Positions 63,780 to 64,000 of a DNA stretch of 64,000 nt are shown here, in pieces. The notes beneath the pieces are model-generated. The model saw only the letters and a list, made by a program, of their open reading frames with translations. It had not been told where the DNA came from and made no database searches. The stretch is from NCBI GenBank assembly GCA_027449885.1, contig DAIDKS010000019.1:1-64000 (forward strand), given 5' to 3'. The position numbers and the translations under genes are program-made. How positions within the stretch are numbered: position 1 is the stretch's first letter; every line of letters begins with the position of its first letter. This DNA comes from Acidimicrobiaceae bacterium. Its GTDB lineage: Bacteria > Actinomycetota > Acidimicrobiia > Acidimicrobiales > RAAP-2.

Positions 63780-64000
63780 GTGAGTCAGGCGCTCCCCCTC
63801 GACAGCCTGGCGACGCCGGAGAAGATCGTCCACGATCGTCCGCCGATGCTGGCCATCGGCGTCATGATCTGGCTCGGCTCAGAGCTGATGTTCTTCTCGG
63901 GGCTGTTCGCCGCCCTCTTCACCATCCGCGCCCACCTGGCCGCGTGGCCACCCCAGGGCACCCACCTCGACACCCTGCAGGCCGGCATCTTCACGATCAT
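63780..64000 (+). CDS. Cytochrome c oxidase subunit III, N-terminal part (3' truncated; not in supplied ORF list)
   Basis: GTG at 63780 translates VSQALPLDSLATPEKIVHDRPPMLAIGVMIWLGSELMFFSGLFAALFTIRAHLAAWPPQGTHLDTLQAGIFTI, open to the window end. Confidence 0.85.
   Translation, partial: MSQALPLDSLATPEKIVHDRPPMLAIGVMIWLGSELMFFSGLFAALFTIRAHLAAWPPQGTHLDTLQAGIFTI

Overview
High-GC window with the look of an actinobacterial (possibly Acidimicrobiia-like) chromosome, densely packed with genes. Many start codons overlap the previous stop (ATGA/GTGA). Main content in order: (1) an Hdr/Qmo-like operon cut by the left edge: partial HdrA/QmoA-like, HdrA/QmoB-like, a 79-aa winged-helix-like protein, and a QmoC-like HdrC-cytochrome b fusion; (2) AI-2E transporter, MarR plus DHA2 MFS pump, divergent L,D-transpeptidase and D,D-carboxypeptidase with Thr/Ser-repeat linkers, penicillin acylase; (3) a GT4 / unknown helical protein / GH130 phosphorylase cluster; (4) methyltransferase, APC permease, tRNA-Lys(TTT), and a compositionally distinct Asp-box propeller-like secreted protein; (5) peroxiredoxin, GntR/TauE-SafE/acyl-CoA synthetase block, Ni-SOD with its protease, MshA with YbjN, ProC, Rex and hemACDBL; (6) ZIP transporter, geranylgeranyl-reductase-like protein, a complete 14-gene nuoA-N operon with an ATP-grasp and a secreted-protein tail; (7) a fusion of a degenerate metallophosphoesterase-like domain with an MprF-type (DUF2156) domain, HAD phosphatase, hemE-hemH-hemY-type genes, HelD-like helicase, and the start of cytochrome c oxidase subunit III (absent from the supplied ORF list). 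Best candidates for follow-up: the Qmo-like operon with its embedded winged-helix protein, the dead-phosphoesterase/MprF fusion, the GT4-unknown-GH130 cluster, the W-to-G acyl-CoA synthetase next to a GntR/TauE pair, and a recurring TANNNT box 5-9 nt before start codons that suggests leaderless transcription. All assignments come from reading motifs by eye; no database search was run.
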